A program made the translations under genes and the position numbers. DNA of 6,675 bases from Calditrichota bacterium. GTDB taxonomy: Bacteria; Calditrichota; Calditrichia; RBG-13-44-9; J075. Below, piece by piece: positions 5,783 to 6,675 of this stretch. The stretch is taken from assembly GCA_024275555.1 (NCBI GenBank), contig JAJRYW010000224.1:1-6675 (forward strand), in the 5' to 3' direction. Under the pieces are notes generated by a model. That model searched no databases. It was not told the origin of the DNA and was given only the letters and a program-made list of their open reading frames with translations. The first letter of the stretch is position 1. Each line of letters starts with the position of its first letter.

Positions 5783-6675
5783 TGAGAATAAGGAAGTCCT
5801 CAGTTGAGCATATAGAAAGGCGTGTCAGAGAACTCTCCAAACTTTCTACTCTCCCCTATGTTGCTGCTAAAGTTGTCGAGCTGGTGGAAAACCCCAAAAC
5901 TTCTGCCTCGACCTTAGGGAAAATTGTGGCCATGGATCAGGTCCTGGCGGCGCGTATTTTAAAATTAGCCAATTCCGCATATTACGGATTCCCAAGAAAA
6001 ATCTCCACCATCAATCTGGCCATTGTCGTGCTGGGATTTAATACCCTGCGCGACCTGGTGATGAGCATTTCCCTGATCGACCAATTTAAACTGGAAGAAA
6101 ATGAATATCTGAACCCCAAGCAGTTTTGGCGTCATGCGGTTTTAGTGGGAATGGGCGCCCGGGCGTTTTCAAAATATATCAATTACCCGGTTCCCGGGGA
6201 GGTGTTTGTCGGGGGGCTGCTGCATGATATCGGGCTGCTGGTGCTCTATGAAGAATTCCCGGGAGTATTAAACGACATATACAAGTATATGGAAGCCTAT
6301 GAAGCTGATTTTGAAACGGCTATGGGGAAAACACTGGGATGCAGCCGCTATGATTTAGGCTCCTGGCTGGCCGAGAGCTGGAATTTACCGCCGCAATTAG
6401 TTCGGGCGATTCGTTATCATCGCTATCCGGAAAAAGACCCCGGAAATTCGCAGTTGACCTGGATTATTCACTTAACCGATTTGGTAAGCAATTCTATCGG
6501 CGAGGCAGAAGGGTTTAAATACACCGCTCCGGTAGATTTATCTGAGATTGAAGCCAAAATGAACCGATTTTTTAAAACTAACTATGATCTTCATTTTTTC
6601 CAGGAGATTTTCCGGAAGGAACTTGAAAAGATTGCCGATTTCGTGGTCATTTTAACCCAGGAACCGGCTGCAGCA
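5782..6675 (+). CDS. HDOD-domain regulatory protein (partial, 3' end outside window)
   Basis: An open frame of 298 codons with no stop before the window edge. ATG 5782 follows AGAGAAG (5771-5777), and an in-frame TAA at 5764-5766 excludes a longer form. The HDOD domain covers about residues 15-215: LPYVAAKVVELV (24-35), the block MDQVLAARILKLANSAYYGF (51-70) and STINLAIVVLGFNTLRDLVM (75-94) are typical. HD-phosphohydrolase-like residues are retained at H118, H148-D149 (GGLLHDIG), H213 (RYHRYP) and D233 (IIHLTDLV), so metal binding is possible, although many HDOD proteins lack enzyme activity. The family acts in signalling and regulation, often of motility or c-di-GMP-linked behaviour. Its place after fliA, behind a 180-base leader, suggests separate or additional control. 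It lies near the usual length for a stand-alone HDOD protein; a further C-terminal domain cannot be excluded. Confidence 0.93.
   Translation, partial: MRIRKSSVEHIERRVRELSKLSTLPYVAAKVVELVENPKTSASTLGKIVAMDQVLAARILKLANSAYYGFPRKISTINLAIVVLGFNTLRDLVMSISLIDQFKLEENEYLNPKQFWRHAVLVGMGARAFSKYINYPVPGEVFVGGLLHDIGLLVLYEEFPGVLNDIYKYMEAYEADFETAMGKTLGCSRYDLGSWLAESWNLPPQLVRAIRYHRYPEKDPGNSQLTWIIHLTDLVSNSIGEAEGFKYTAPVDLSEIEAKMNRFFKTNYDLHFFQEIFRKELEKIADFVVILTQEPAAA

Overview
The window is a stretch of a bacterial flagellar biosynthesis operon, entirely on the + strand: 3' end of flhB, flhA, flhF, flhG, a small two-helix membrane protein gene, fliA, then an HDOD-domain gene that runs off the right edge. The order flhB-flhA-flhF-flhG-(X)-fliA is a widespread arrangement in flagellated bacteria, and no mobile element, CRISPR array, rRNA or tRNA is visible. 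Base composition is moderate, with more A+T from the second half of flhG onward. The sequence alone does not fix the organism. The moderate GC, the FliA and HDOD sequence style and the gene order would suit a motile diderm, for example Calditrichota or a relative, or a deltaproteobacterium-like lineage; this is a weak inference.

Layout: 1-103 is the FlhB C-terminus. Bases 104-473 are an unusually long gap for flhB-flhA, holding a strong GC-rich hairpin and only doubtful short ORFs. From 474 to 4810 the genes flhA, flhF, flhG and a 75-codon membrane ORF are packed with overlaps or gaps of 11 overlapping, 1 overlapping and 2 spacer bases, so they are almost certainly one translationally coupled transcript. 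fliA follows after 35 bases. Bases 5602-5781 form a 180-base leader before the HDOD gene. It has overlapping inverted repeats, a 9-base direct repeat that reaches the start codon, and a possible sigma-28-type promoter.

How the genes fit together: FlhB and FlhA are the export-gate and substrate-switching parts of the flagellar type III secretion system. FlhF (SRP-type GTPase) and FlhG (MinD-like ATPase) set where and how many flagella are built; the FlhG N-terminus carries the DQAxxLR element that activates FlhF. FliA is the sigma-28 factor for late flagellar genes, and the HDOD protein is probably a regulatory or signalling protein tied to motility.

No wholly new system is evident. The points most worth a second look are the Asp-to-Asn change at the expected catalytic position of FlhG, the unrecognised membrane protein between flhG and fliA, the flhB-flhA gap, and the structured leader of the HDOD gene.
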